A stretch of 15,039 nt of DNA from CAUPWF01 sp036656795 (GCA_036656795.1 JAVXHR010000034.1:1-15039); one strand, 5' to 3'. Counted from the first letter of the stretch, positions 6,220 to 15,006 are shown. Translations and numbers: made by a program. Notes: generated by a model not told the origin, from the sequence alone.

Positions 6220-7077
6220 ATGTCAATCTCAATTCAAGGAATTACAAAAACATTTCAAAAGACAAGAAAGGGAGATGGAGAGCAGGTTGTATTACAAGAT
6301 ATCTCTCTTGATGTGGAAGAGGGGGAGTTTGTATGTCTATTGGGACCATCAGGTTGTGGAAAGACAACAACGCTAACCATTATAGCTGGATTCCAAAAGG
6401 CAAATAGTGGAAAGATTTTTGTCAATGGACAAGAAGTGGAAAAACCAGGACCGGATCGAGCATTTATGTTCCAAAATTATGCATTGTTTCCGTGGCTTCG
6501 AGTGGGCGAAAATATTGATTATCCAATGAAAAAGATGAAATTGAAAAAGTCCGAACGAAAGAAAAAATTGAAAGCGTTATTGGAAATGGCTCAATTAGAA
6601 GAGTATGAACATTACTATATTCATGAAATATCGGGAGGAATGAAACAAAGAGTGGCACTACTTCGTGCGCTTGCATGCAATCCAAGTGTATTGCTTATGG
6701 ATGAACCACTGGGGGCAGTAGACTTTCAGATGCGTCAGCTTCTTCAAGTGCAATTGGAGAATATCCTGCAACGGGAGAAGACAACTTCCTTAATGGTTAC
6801 TCATGATGTGGACGAGTCTATCTATCTAAGTGATCGTGTAGTGATTATGTCCAGAGATCATGGCAAAATACTTGCAGATGTTCCGATAGATTTGCCAAGA
6901 CCAAGGGACAGGACAACGCCAAGATATCACGAGTATGTAGATCAGCTTACAACTATATTATCTTCTGCATTAAATGGAGAAGTTTCTAATGCAGAAGATA
7001 AAGATTTGTTAGAATTTATTCAAGATTTTGCAGGGACTCATTGTATTAAGTATCCATTAAAAGATAATCTATGCTAA
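6220..7077 (+). CDS. saoA: ABC transporter ATP-binding protein, SsuB/TauB-like (SaoA-like)
   Basis: A 285-residue nucleotide-binding subunit with all motifs intact: Walker A GPSGCGKT (42-49), Q-loop Q85 in MFQNYALFPW, signature ISGGMKQR (137-144), Walker B VLLMDEPLGAVD (157-168) and switch H195 in MVTHDVDES. It belongs to the nitrate/sulfonate/taurine importer branch, which agrees with the permease and binding proteins of the locus. The tail beyond about residue 230 is longer than the ATPase core and ends in Cys285, with another Cys at 276. GGAGGA lies ahead of the ATG, 6 nt after the saoB stop. There is no permease gene on this strand, so the partner is most likely the divergent selenocysteine-containing permease. 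Confidence 0.88.
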   Translation: MSISIQGITKTFQKTRKGDGEQVVLQDISLDVEEGEFVCLLGPSGCGKTTTLTIIAGFQKANSGKIFVNGQEVEKPGPDRAFMFQNYALFPWLRVGENIDYPMKKMKLKKSERKKKLKALLEMAQLEEYEHYYIHEISGGMKQRVALLRALACNPSVLLMDEPLGAVDFQMRQLLQVQLENILQREKTTSLMVTHDVDESIYLSDRVVIMSRDHGKILADVPIDLPRPRDRTTPRYHEYVDQLTTILSSALNGEVSNAEDKDLLEFIQDFAGTHCIKYPLKDNLC

Positions 7078-7091
7078 CAATTATTTTGTTA
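7075..7091 (+). terminator. Weak AT-only hairpin after the sao operon
   Basis: TAACAA (7075-7080) and TTGTTA (7086-7091) form a 6-bp stem around TTATT, beginning at the stop codon of the ATPase gene. It is all A/T except one pair each side and lacks a clear U-run. It lies in the 25-nt gap between convergent genes and may act as a weak terminator. Confidence 0.3.
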
Positions 7092-7102
7092 TCTAATTTA
7101 TC

Positions 7103-8383
7103 TTATTTATGATAATGTTCTTCACCACGAATTCGTGCCGCATTCTCATAATAACTGCTAAGCTGTTCATTTTCAGGGACAGGAATCTCAGGTATGGGAG
7201 CGGTTCCCGGTCGAAATACATATTTTAGAAATACAGGTGTAATAATGGTGGTAATAACAACAACAATGATAATAGGTCCTAAGAAACTAGAACCAAGCAT
7301 TCCAAGTGTAGCACCTTTACTTGCTACAATTAGTGCAACTTCACCTCTGGAAATCATACCAATACCAATTCGTTTTGCCTGATAGTTTTGATAATGGCAT
7401 AGTTTTGCGCCAAGGCCACAACCAATTACTTTTGTAAGAATGGCAATAATGGTTAAGACAACTGCAAATCCAATAATGGCACCAGACATCTTAGGAAGTA
7501 CTACTTTTAGTCCAATACTCGCGAAGAATACAGGGGAAAGTAGCAGGTATGATAAGGTGTCGAATTTAGATTGTACAAAAATGGATTTATTAATATTTGA
7601 TAAGATTAATCCAGCAATAAAGGCACCTGTAATATCTGCAACACCAAATACAACTTCTGCAATATAAGACATCAAAAGACAGAATACAAATGCAATAATA
7701 ACATGTCGGTGCAATCCTCTTTCCGCACTATCAATCCATCGCTTATATAATTTATAAAATACAAAACCAACAACTCCTGAAAAGACAAAGAACAATACAA
7801 TTTTCAGAAGGACAACCCACAGATTAACAGAGGAATCGGCGAGGCTTGTTACAATAGTTAATGCAATAATGCCTAGGATATCATCAATGATTGCGGCACC
7901 AAGGATTGCATTACCGGAACGGGTTTTCAGCTTTCCTAATTCTTTTAACGTCTCAACACTAATACTTACGGAGGTTGCGGTTAAGATGACACCGATAAAG
8001 ATATTCTGTAAAAAGATACTAGCAGAGGCATTTGATTCAATCATACCGGGTTTGTTAAAGATATACGCAACTCCAAATCCACCAATGAGTGGTACGATAA
8101 CACCACAAATCGCAATAATTAAGGAAGCTTTTCCGCTTGCCTTCAATTCTTTAATATCTGTCTCCATACCAGCACAAAACATTAATACAATAACACCAAT
8201 TTCAGCAACGGAATGAATAAAGGGAGTTTCTGTTAAGATGCCTACTCCAACCGGACCTAATAAAAGCCCCGCTAATAGTGCCCCTACCACTTGTGGCATC
8301 TGTACTTTTTGGGTGAGTAATCCCAGTCCCTTTGTAAAGAGTAAGATAATCGCCAAATCCAATAAATAAGTATAATTATTCAT
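7103..8383 (-). CDS. Cation/proton antiporter, CPA2 (KefB/NapA-like) family
   Basis: A 426-residue integral membrane protein with about a dozen hydrophobic segments, of the Na+/H+ exchanger (PF00999) family. It has the early GALLAGLLLGP motif (34-44), GVIVLMFCAGMETD (63-76), and the paired acidic residues D167-D168 in GAAIIDDILG. That pair places it with electrogenic sodium or cation/proton exchangers of the NapA/GerN type. The C-terminal hydrophilic tail is short (about 35 residues) and lacks a TrkA-N nucleotide-binding domain, unlike full KefB/KefC. AGAGGAAA precedes the ATG. It converges on the sao operon and diverges from the HTH regulator, which may control it. Transported ion is not determined by sequence; I see no functional tie to the sao genes beyond adjacency. 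Confidence 0.9.
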   Translation of the reverse strand: MNNYTYLLDLAIILLFTKGLGLLTQKVQMPQVVGALLAGLLLGPVGVGILTETPFIHSVAEIGVIVLMFCAGMETDIKELKASGKASLIIAICGVIVPLIGGFGVAYIFNKPGMIESNASASIFLQNIFIGVILTATSVSISVETLKELGKLKTRSGNAILGAAIIDDILGIIALTIVTSLADSSVNLWVVLLKIVLFFVFSGVVGFVFYKLYKRWIDSAERGLHRHVIIAFVFCLLMSYIAEVVFGVADITGAFIAGLILSNINKSIFVQSKFDTLSYLLLSPVFFASIGLKVVLPKMSGAIIGFAVVLTIIAILTKVIGCGLGAKLCHYQNYQAKRIGIGMISRGEVALIVASKGATLGMLGSSFLGPIIIVVVITTIITPVFLKYVFRPGTAPIPEIPVPENEQLSSYYENAARIRGEEHYHK

Positions 8384-8532
8384 GTGTATTTTCCTCTTTT
8401 CTGTCTGTTCGTAGTTTCCTAAGCGTACACCTGATACGTCAATTTTTCAACTACTATTCTTGTATTTATTTCAGTTATTCTTGTCTATTTAATAACGTTA
8501 ATAATATGACATGTTTTCAAGGCAGGGAGAAA

Positions 8533-8561
8533 TTGATTTCTATAATAAAATAAGATACAAT
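8533..8561 (+). promoter_or_regulatory. Sigma-A type promoter of the HTH regulator
   Basis: TTGATT (8533-8538), a 17-nt spacer and TACAAT (8556-8561) form a good vegetative promoter, about 60 nt ahead of the regulator's ATG. The rest of the 240-nt divergent gap is AT-rich. It also contains the small palindrome TAACGTTA near 8503-8510. I see no riboswitch-like structure in it. Confidence 0.55.
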
Positions 8562-8623
8562 ATGAAGAATATAGCTAAAAATTACTAAAAAACAAACGAA
8601 TTTCGCAGTCATAAGGAGGACAC

Positions 8624-9265
8624 ATGATAAGAGGGCGGCATCTGGAGATTTTGATTTATTTACTCAAATGCAAAGCCACCACATACAGACAACTTGCAGA
8701 GCAATTTGAAGTTAGTACGAGGACCATTGAGCGTGATATTAACCGATTATCATCCATGGGAATTCCGGTATATTGTGTGCAAGGGGTTGGTGGTGGAGTA
8801 CGAATAGATGAAAACTATAAATTTGGAACATCTTTTTTTACAAATGAAGAGATTCATCAAATTATCTTTGCACTTAAGATTATGAATAGTCTTGGGCAAC
8901 CAAAGAAAACGAATACAATTCTAGATAAACTATGTTTAATTACACCTGAGCTCAGTGCAATCTATGAAAGTGATGCAGAGAATTATCTGAGTATTGATTT
9001 AGTAACAGAAAAAGTAGATACAGACCAGTGGGTATTTCAAAAGATTGATAGTTGTCTGGATGAGGAAACACTTGCTGTTATTAATGAGTCATTAACGGTG
9101 GCGCCGATTAGATATGTTTTGAAAAATGACGGTCTGTATCTTTTCTGTTTTTCCGATGATTATCAACTGATAAAGTTCAGTGAAATTGAGAAAGTAGAAG
9201 TTACAACGATACCATTCAATCGTAATTTTATCTCTTATGAAGAATATAAAAAAAATAGCAGATAA
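8624..9265 (+). CDS. HTH (DeoR/HTH_11) transcriptional regulator with WYL-like C-terminal region
   Basis: A 213-residue regulator. Residues 1-60 are an HTH_11-type winged helix: RHLEILIYLLKCKATTYRQLAEQFEVSTRTIERDINRL, then a wing with GVGGGVRI. The C-terminal part (about 155-200) keeps the pattern of a WYL domain (PIRYVLKNDGLYLFCFSDDYQLIKFSEIEKVEV), although the W-Y-L signature is replaced and the protein is shorter than the usual ~300-residue YafY-type members. It therefore looks like a reduced WYL regulator, which may sense a ligand or nucleic acid. AAGGAGG is 6-7 nt before the ATG. It is divergent from the antiporter and directly upstream of the MATE exporter, so either could be a target. 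Confidence 0.8.
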   Translation: MIRGRHLEILIYLLKCKATTYRQLAEQFEVSTRTIERDINRLSSMGIPVYCVQGVGGGVRIDENYKFGTSFFTNEEIHQIIFALKIMNSLGQPKKTNTILDKLCLITPELSAIYESDAENYLSIDLVTEKVDTDQWVFQKIDSCLDEETLAVINESLTVAPIRYVLKNDGLYLFCFSDDYQLIKFSEIEKVEVTTIPFNRNFISYEEYKKNSR

Positions 9266-9298
9266 ACATGACATTATATGTCGCGTTTATCTGCTATT
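9254..9298. terminator. Long hairpin at the end of the regulator gene
   Basis: The perfect 14-bp arms AATAGCAGATAAAC (9254-9267) and GTTTATCTGCTATT (9285-9298) enclose a second stem, GACA/TGTC, with a TTATA loop, separated by a small AT/GC internal loop. The regulator's stop codon lies inside the left arm. The right arm is followed by a poor T-run (CTATTGTT) and then the MATE ribosome site. It may terminate or attenuate transcription into the MATE gene. Confidence 0.6.
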
Positions 9299-9318
9299 CT
9301 ATTGTTGGAGGTAAGAAT

Positions 9319-10662
9319 ATGAATGAAAATATATATGAACAAAAATCACTGGGTAAACTTATTATTACATTTGGAATTCCATCTATTCTTTCATTAATAA
9401 TTGAAATGCTGACCGGAGTTATAGATACAGCATTTGCAGGAAATCTACCGGATATTGGAGTGGATGCACTATCTGCAATGGCACTGATTTCACCCATACT
9501 AGGGATTTTTATTGCACTACAGACGTTATATGCGATGTCGACAGGTATCTTAATTGCCAAGTATTTAAATAGGAAGGAAAAACAAAATAGCAGTTATATC
9601 ACAGGCGTTATTATGAGTGTTGCAGTAGCTGTTGCAACATCTGTGTTATGTTATCTTATGTTGTCAAGAATACTGGCTATATTAGGTGCAGAGGGAAGGA
9701 TATTTTCTTTAGCGTCACAATATCTTAAGATTCAATTAATGAGTAATATATTTAGTAGTTTAGGATATACATTGACGTGTTGCATTCGAGCTTTTGGATA
9801 TCCAAAGATAGAAGTGGTTATTATCAGTGTCTCAGTTATTACGAATATTGTGTTTAATTTTATCTTTGCATTTCTTCTTCACAAAGGTATTGCGGGGTTG
9901 GCGTGGGGAACATTTGTCAGTGAAAGTGTATGCGTAATATGTGCAATTTGTTTTCTTATAAAAAAGAAAAGGTGGATTCCAAAGGAGATGCCTTCGTTTC
10001 GCGAATTTTTACAGCGAGCAGTGGAGTTATTTAAAATAGGGATTGCACAGACGGTTATTCAGATACTTGGGGGTTGTACAAATATAGTAATGAATGAAAG
10101 ACTATTATTCTTAGGTTCTATAACACATGTGGCGGCATGGAGTGTCGTTCAACGCATCTATTCTTTGGTGTTGATGCCAATTGTTGGATTAACACAAGGT
10201 GTTCAAAATATTATTGCTTATTTTAGTGGAAATCATGCACAGGAAAAAGTGCATAAAATCTCTAAGTATACGATGCTATATTGTGGAAGTTATGGGATTA
10301 TAGCATTTATTGCAATGATATTGGGAGGGGAAAATATATTGTTATTATTTGGAAACAGTATAGAAATACTTACAATTGCAAAAGAAATACTCTTGGTTGT
10401 TTTTATTGGATTTCCATTTATTGGGATATTATATACGGATATGACATTGCTGCAAGTTACAGGGCATGAATTTTCATCGGTATTACTTATTCTTTCCAGA
10501 CAAGTATTTATTCTTATGCCCCTAATATATATTATGCCAACAATTGTTGGATATAGCAATTTAAACATATCTAAAACTATGATATTGTATCTTTGCGTGC
10601 CGATAGCTGATTTATTAGCAACTATATTTGCATCTGTGGTAAAGAAGAAAATACGGTTGTAA
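9319..10662 (+). CDS. MATE-family multidrug/toxin efflux protein
   Basis: A 447-residue polytopic membrane protein of the MATE (MatE, PF01554) family. It has two repeated halves of about six membrane segments. The N-terminal motif is GIPSILSLIIEMLTGVIDTAFAG, with LDIG-like ALSAMALISP after it. The second half has VGLTQGVQNIIAYFSG, the equivalent conserved loop. Members use sodium or proton gradients to export cationic drugs and toxins. The start at ATG 9319 is chosen because GGAGGT (9307-9312) lies 6 nt upstream and the protein then begins at the family's usual point; an ATG at 9268 lies in the upstream hairpin loop and has no ribosome site. The upstream HTH regulator is probably co-located for control. 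Substrate is unknown. Confidence 0.9.
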   Translation: MNENIYEQKSLGKLIITFGIPSILSLIIEMLTGVIDTAFAGNLPDIGVDALSAMALISPILGIFIALQTLYAMSTGILIAKYLNRKEKQNSSYITGVIMSVAVAVATSVLCYLMLSRILAILGAEGRIFSLASQYLKIQLMSNIFSSLGYTLTCCIRAFGYPKIEVVIISVSVITNIVFNFIFAFLLHKGIAGLAWGTFVSESVCVICAICFLIKKKRWIPKEMPSFREFLQRAVELFKIGIAQTVIQILGGCTNIVMNERLLFLGSITHVAAWSVVQRIYSLVLMPIVGLTQGVQNIIAYFSGNHAQEKVHKISKYTMLYCGSYGIIAFIAMILGGENILLLFGNSIEILTIAKEILLVVFIGFPFIGILYTDMTLLQVTGHEFSSVLLILSRQVFILMPLIYIMPTIVGYSNLNISKTMILYLCVPIADLLATIFASVVKKKIRL

Positions 10663-10982
10663 TGATTCCAAAAGTGCAAAGGCAAAGCCAAGCAAATATC
10701 AAAAAAAGTAAAAATATTTTTAGTTATTTTTATGAAAACCTCAATCCTACGTAAATACAGGGTTTTTGAAATTTTATTCTTTAAATCTCCGACACTTTTC
10801 CGACACTTCGTATTGCATAATAAAACAAGAATGGCAAATGTATTGCCCGAAAGGAGATAACATACAGTGAATTTGTGGTTGTTATGCTGTCGGATAGTGA
10901 CCGGGACAGAGTGAACGCAATCCACGCAAGGGCAATTCATATTCATAGAAAACCAAAAATTTATAATAGGAGAAAAGAGATT
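10663..10982 (+). other. 320-nt intergenic region at the junction to the G+C-richer segment
   Basis: The left part is extremely A/T-rich, including the palindrome TAAAAATATTTTTA. A hairpin-like pair, AAAACC (10735-10740) and GGTTTT (10761-10766), followed by TTTG may terminate the MATE transcript. The ten-base direct repeat TCCGACACTT occurs at 10788-10797 and 10799-10808. From about 10850 the composition changes to that of the following surface-protein gene. A small potential leader ORF lies at 10867-10914, and AGGAGA (10968-10973) is the ribosome site of the surface protein. I recognise no promoter with confidence. Confidence 0.45.
10867..10914 (+). CDS. Possible 15-residue leader ORF
   Basis: A GTG start at 10867 has AAGGAGAT 8 nt upstream and opens a 15-codon frame ending in TGA. 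The peptide would contain two adjacent cysteines and two tryptophan/leucine-rich positions. The ribosome site is better than the ORF: the stretch could equally be the remnant of an older reading frame. It lies 69 nt ahead of the large surface-protein gene. Confidence 0.2.
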   Translation: MNLWLLCCRIVTGTE

Positions 10983-13900
10983 ATGCAGAAACAAAAGAAG
11001 CTAGGCGCAAGGATACTATCCCTTGTACTAACGGCGGCAATGGTTGGAACCATGATGCCGGTAACCGTATTTGCGACAGAGAACAGCACCCCACTCGGTG
11101 CAAGTAACGTAGAATGTCATGTAACACATGACAAGGACTGTGGCTATAAAGAAGCTGTGGAAGGCGCAGAATGCTCACACAAAAATGAGGACGGTACATA
11201 TAGCTGTGCACCCGTCAGCGACAACACCGCCATCCCAGGTGATGCAGACAAACCTGTCTGCACCCATGAGGATGACTGCGGTTACACCGAAGCTATCGAA
11301 GGTGCAGACTGCAAGCATACCTGTGCGGAGTGTACGCGTTTGCCGGTACAAGGAGCGATGACAAGAGCGGGGGGAAGATTGCCACTCACCATTACAATAC
11401 CAAAGATTACAATACAACAGATGGATCCTATTCCGGTAATAACGTTTGACGACCTAACCTTTGAGGGACTTAAAGCGGGAGATGACGGCCCCACATTATT
11501 GCGGGCGGCAAATGCGCGATTTATCGGAGTTCCAAAAAATTCTTTGCATACGTCTAATGGCAATCTCCAACTTCAATTTAGTGAAAATATGCTTCCCGAC
11601 TACGACATAACTGTCGTTAACGGATCTTTTTCCATCGACAGCAAGATCTTTGCCTCGCATCCCTTTTCCATTTCTCCGGAAGCTTCCTATATAGACGGAT
11701 CCGGAAGGCCTTGGTATGCTGGTCCAATTACATTGACGGCAACAGATCCCGTATTTCCTTATATCTATTTTACCGGAAGTAAGGATAAAATAACAAACAA
11801 AATTGTGTTGACAAAGGAAGTCAGTCAAACAGGTCGTGGTGAGCCATTTCGTGTCTCTATTGATGATATTGGCACAAATTGTTGGGTTAATTATAACTGG
11901 CCTAGTCTCAACCAGTTTGATTACAAAATGGATCTTACTCCGCCAAATATAAGCCTCACTGATAACCTGACATCCACCACCACATCGGTGCCAATACGAG
12001 TATTTGTCAACGATAATAATGCGTCGGGTGGTATTGGATCTGATGTAAAAGCAGTTTATTATACGTGTGTTCCGGCAGACGTAGCAACCCCCATTGTCCC
12101 AACGGCAGAGGCAATCATTGCAAATAATATTGTGGGCACTGAGGATAACAACGGTATTTATAATGCTACAATCAATGGTCTAAAGCCCAATACGGGTTAT
12201 ATTGCGTATACCGTAGCGGTAGATAATGTTGGAAACATCTCTAAAGTTAAAGCGACAACACGATTTTCAACTCAGGCGGAAACCCTTGCAGGGTCAATCG
12301 AACTGAGTACGACGACACCAAAGGTGGGAGATACAATTACAGTTACCGCTAAGTTAACCAATCAAGAACCTGGTGCACTTACATATACATGGTATTATGT
12401 AGGCGGATGGAATCCCCGACACATAGGAGAAAGCTATACGGTACTGCCTGAGGATTTAGGAAAGGGCCTTGGTGTGGTGGTTTCCTCGGAACAATGTCAG
12501 GGGGATTTGAGAGCATCAACAGCAGGCGTTGTCAAAGCTGATCAGGCTGCACTCACTTTTTCACCGTATGCAACTAAAAAAACCTATGGCGATCCCAACT
12601 TCACTTTGACCGCCACGGGCGGCACTGGGACAGGCAACATCACATATATGTCAAGCGACGACCAGGTTGCAACCGTCACCGACTCTGGTGAGGTCACAAT
12701 TGTGAAGCCAGGAGACTTTACAATTACTGCAACAAAGGAAGGAAACGAGTCCTACGAGAAAGCATCGGTTGTCTCCGATACAATTACAGTAGCGCAAAAA
12801 GAGGTGACCGTTACTGCCGTAGTAGACGAAAAAGAATATGATGGCCGAACCACAGCATACGTAACCTACACAGTAAATGGTGTAATCGGAACAGAAGACG
12901 TTAGGGCTGACGGTACAGCCGCCTTTGAAAATGCCAATGCCGGCATCGACAAAACTGTGAATATCACAGGCATTAAACTTAAAGGTCTAAACAGCGCTAA
13001 CTATCAACTCAGCAGCGCAAGTGCTACTGCCAAGGGAACCATTTATAAATCATCCATTAACGCAACCATTGATTCGATTCGTGCGGTAGACTTTACCGGC
13101 AGTCAAATCAAACCGTCTTTAACAGTAAGAATTGATGATGGTATGTGGATTGAAGCCACAGATTACACCGTGGAATACGGCACAAATATGGATGCAGGAA
13201 CAGGCTCTGTTACTGTAAAAGAGGCAACAGGTGGCAACTACGCCTTTAAGGATGTTACCGCAAACTTTACAATCAACAAAACGGCTTATACAGGAACTGC
13301 GGTCACAGGTACAAAGGTAATGATGCAAAACACCAGCCAGACCGGCGTGACGTTTGACCTAAAGACACTCACCTTCCCGGCAGGATTTAAGGACAAGACC
13401 TTTGGTGCAGTAAGCTACAGTGCTAATACAGATGGCGTACTGACCGGAATTCCAAGCATTAGAGGTACGAAAATTACCTTTGATGTCGACTCTGTGGTTA
13501 AGGACAAATCCGGTGTAATTGACATTGTGGTTAGTAGCAAAAACTATACCGATTACATTGCAAAAATCACGGTCACCACAGTGGAAAAACTACCTGTTAT
13601 CATTAACGGTACAGCCGCAACTGGGCTTGTATATAACGGCTCTGCACAGAAAGGTTACACCGCAGTGTCGGTAGAGGGTAAGAAGGTTCCAGTTAGTGAA
13701 CTAGACTTCATCTATAGAGGTACAGATAAAAACGGCACAGCCTATGGTCCGACCACAATTGCACCGACCAAGGCCGGTGATTACAAATTGGTTGTTTCTG
13801 TTAAAGTCAGCAACACCACCTATAGTGGCGCAAGTTCTGATATTATCTTTGGCATCGACCAAAAGGGACTAGTTGTTATGGCAAAGGATCAGTGCACTTA

Positions 13901-14897
13901 TCAGTACAAGGAACTCCCTGTAACAGAGCTTGTCTATAATGGCTTTGTAAACGGAGAGGATGCGACTGTACTTGGCACATCTGCATACACTGCGGCGCAT
14001 GCCGCAACAGATACGGAAACGGCGGGTGAGTTTGCAATCGACGTATCGGGTAGCACCCCGAACAAGAATTACAGCATCACAACTACAAATGGCAAGCTGA
14101 CCATTCAAGCTGTTTCTCCGCCCGAGCTCACCAATTCAGAACCGCCCACGTTGCCGATTACCAAACCGCAAATCGTGGCAGAGCCGAAAGACTCCACGAA
14201 ACGTCTCCGCATGTTCTTCAGTTCAGAGCTTGTAGCCGGGGAAAAAGAAAATGCAATGGCGCAGATTCCCGTTACGGCGGGTGCAGTTACCATCACCCAA
14301 GAGGTTGAACTTCAAGTCAGCGATGATGATGGTGCTACATGGACAAAGGCAACGGCGGCAGACGTAAAAGGTGGCAAGATGCAGGTCATGTGGCCCATTC
14401 CACCTGGAACAAGTCCTAGTAGATATACCTATATGGTTTACCATTTTGTAAACGGCGCAACAGCAGCTCCCAAGGCGATTGAACCAATCGTTAGCGTGTC
14501 GACAAACTCCCTGTCTGCAACGGTAAACTCGCTGAGTCCGTTCGTGATTGTGGCAACGCCAAGGGCTGGCGACGATTCGTCATCAGAAACTTATTACTAT
14601 ATTAAAGCAACAGCAGGTCCCGGTGGTTCTATGAACTCTCCCGAAAGAGTAAAGGTAAGAGCTGGCAAAAGCGCAGGTTTCACCATCAATCCCGACAAGG
14701 GCTATCAGATTGAGGATGTACTGGTAAATGGCAAGAGCGTCGGAGCGAAAAACTACTATGTGTTTACCGATGTTTACTCTGACCAGACCATCCATGCAAC
14801 TTTCAAGAAGGCTGAACATAACAATCCGCAGACTGGCGTGTCCATTGCCGAGGTTGCAACTATCCCCGTTCGATTTGAGGAACTATTTATAAAATAG
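10983..14897 (+). CDS. Large secreted multi-domain surface protein with NPQTG motif, anchor apparently lost
   Basis: A 1304-residue secreted protein. A signal peptide spans 1-31 (basic start, hydrophobic core, cleavage near VFA). Two Cys/His-rich repeats follow at about 45-75 and 92-115, each of the form C-x-H....CGY-x-EA-x-EG-x-x-C-x-H. An FN3-like segment lies at about 355-460 (DLTPPNISL...VDNVGN). An Ig/MBG-type module starts near 522 (TYGDPNFTLTATGGTG), a YDG-like module at about 610-690 (KEYDGRT), then further MBG/Ig-like units. A bacterial-repeat module lies at 1204-1276 (GPGGSMNSPE...DKGYQIEDVLVNGKSVG). NPQTG at 1281-1285 resembles a sortase motif, but only 19 mostly non-hydrophobic residues follow and no membrane anchor is seen in any frame. 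AGGAGA is 9 nt before the ATG; an earlier ATG at 10884 would put the signal peptide internally. G+C is higher than in its neighbours. Likely an adhesin or carbohydrate-facing protein, function unknown. Confidence 0.8.
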   Translation: MQKQKKLGARILSLVLTAAMVGTMMPVTVFATENSTPLGASNVECHVTHDKDCGYKEAVEGAECSHKNEDGTYSCAPVSDNTAIPGDADKPVCTHEDDCGYTEAIEGADCKHTCAECTRLPVQGAMTRAGGRLPLTITIPKITIQQMDPIPVITFDDLTFEGLKAGDDGPTLLRAANARFIGVPKNSLHTSNGNLQLQFSENMLPDYDITVVNGSFSIDSKIFASHPFSISPEASYIDGSGRPWYAGPITLTATDPVFPYIYFTGSKDKITNKIVLTKEVSQTGRGEPFRVSIDDIGTNCWVNYNWPSLNQFDYKMDLTPPNISLTDNLTSTTTSVPIRVFVNDNNASGGIGSDVKAVYYTCVPADVATPIVPTAEAIIANNIVGTEDNNGIYNATINGLKPNTGYIAYTVAVDNVGNISKVKATTRFSTQAETLAGSIELSTTTPKVGDTITVTAKLTNQEPGALTYTWYYVGGWNPRHIGESYTVLPEDLGKGLGVVVSSEQCQGDLRASTAGVVKADQAALTFSPYATKKTYGDPNFTLTATGGTGTGNITYMSSDDQVATVTDSGEVTIVKPGDFTITATKEGNESYEKASVVSDTITVAQKEVTVTAVVDEKEYDGRTTAYVTYTVNGVIGTEDVRADGTAAFENANAGIDKTVNITGIKLKGLNSANYQLSSASATAKGTIYKSSINATIDSIRAVDFTGSQIKPSLTVRIDDGMWIEATDYTVEYGTNMDAGTGSVTVKEATGGNYAFKDVTANFTINKTAYTGTAVTGTKVMMQNTSQTGVTFDLKTLTFPAGFKDKTFGAVSYSANTDGVLTGIPSIRGTKITFDVDSVVKDKSGVIDIVVSSKNYTDYIAKITVTTVEKLPVIINGTAATGLVYNGSAQKGYTAVSVEGKKVPVSELDFIYRGTDKNGTAYGPTTIAPTKAGDYKLVVSVKVSNTTYSGASSDIIFGIDQKGLVVMAKDQCTYQYKELPVTELVYNGFVNGEDATVLGTSAYTAAHAATDTETAGEFAIDVSGSTPNKNYSITTTNGKLTIQAVSPPELTNSEPPTLPITKPQIVAEPKDSTKRLRMFFSSELVAGEKENAMAQIPVTAGAVTITQEVELQVSDDDGATWTKATAADVKGGKMQVMWPIPPGTSPSRYTYMVYHFVNGATAAPKAIEPIVSVSTNSLSATVNSLSPFVIVATPRAGDDSSSETYYYIKATAGPGGSMNSPERVKVRAGKSAGFTINPDKGYQIEDVLVNGKSVGAKNYYVFTDVYSDQTIHATFKKAEHNNPQTGVSIAEVATIPVRFEELFIK

Positions 14898-14931
14898 TAC
14901 CATATCAGACGCATGAAAATAAACGCAAGTT

Positions 14932-14967
14932 GGCGGCGATAGGCATAGTGGTCTATCGTCGCCTTTT
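14932..14967 (+). terminator. Intrinsic terminator after the surface-protein gene
   Basis: GGCGGCGATAG (14932-14942) pairs with CTATCGTCGCC (14953-14963), 11 bp with a single G-U pair, around a 10-nt loop, followed directly by TTTT. It lies 35 nt after the stop codon. Confidence 0.9.
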
Positions 14968-15006
14968 GCATAACAAAGTGGCTGACACCGTCACAGAAAG
15001 AAAACT

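Noticed and set aside
7103..8383. Antiporter as part of the sao system
   Set aside because: It is convergent, with its own promoter region, and belongs to a common housekeeping family; adjacency is not enough.
10788..10808. Tandem TCCGACACTT as an attachment site or operator
   Set aside because: Only two copies, and no partner copy was found elsewhere in the window, so I do not annotate it as an att site.
10290..10994. 234-codon minus-strand frame opposite the MATE gene end and intergenic region
   Set aside because: Antisense to the MATE coding region; the translation is low-complexity and has no recognisable domain or ribosome site.
14811..14897. A frameshift hiding the sortase-type membrane anchor
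   Set aside because: I read all three forward frames after the NPQTG motif; none yields a hydrophobic segment followed by basic residues.
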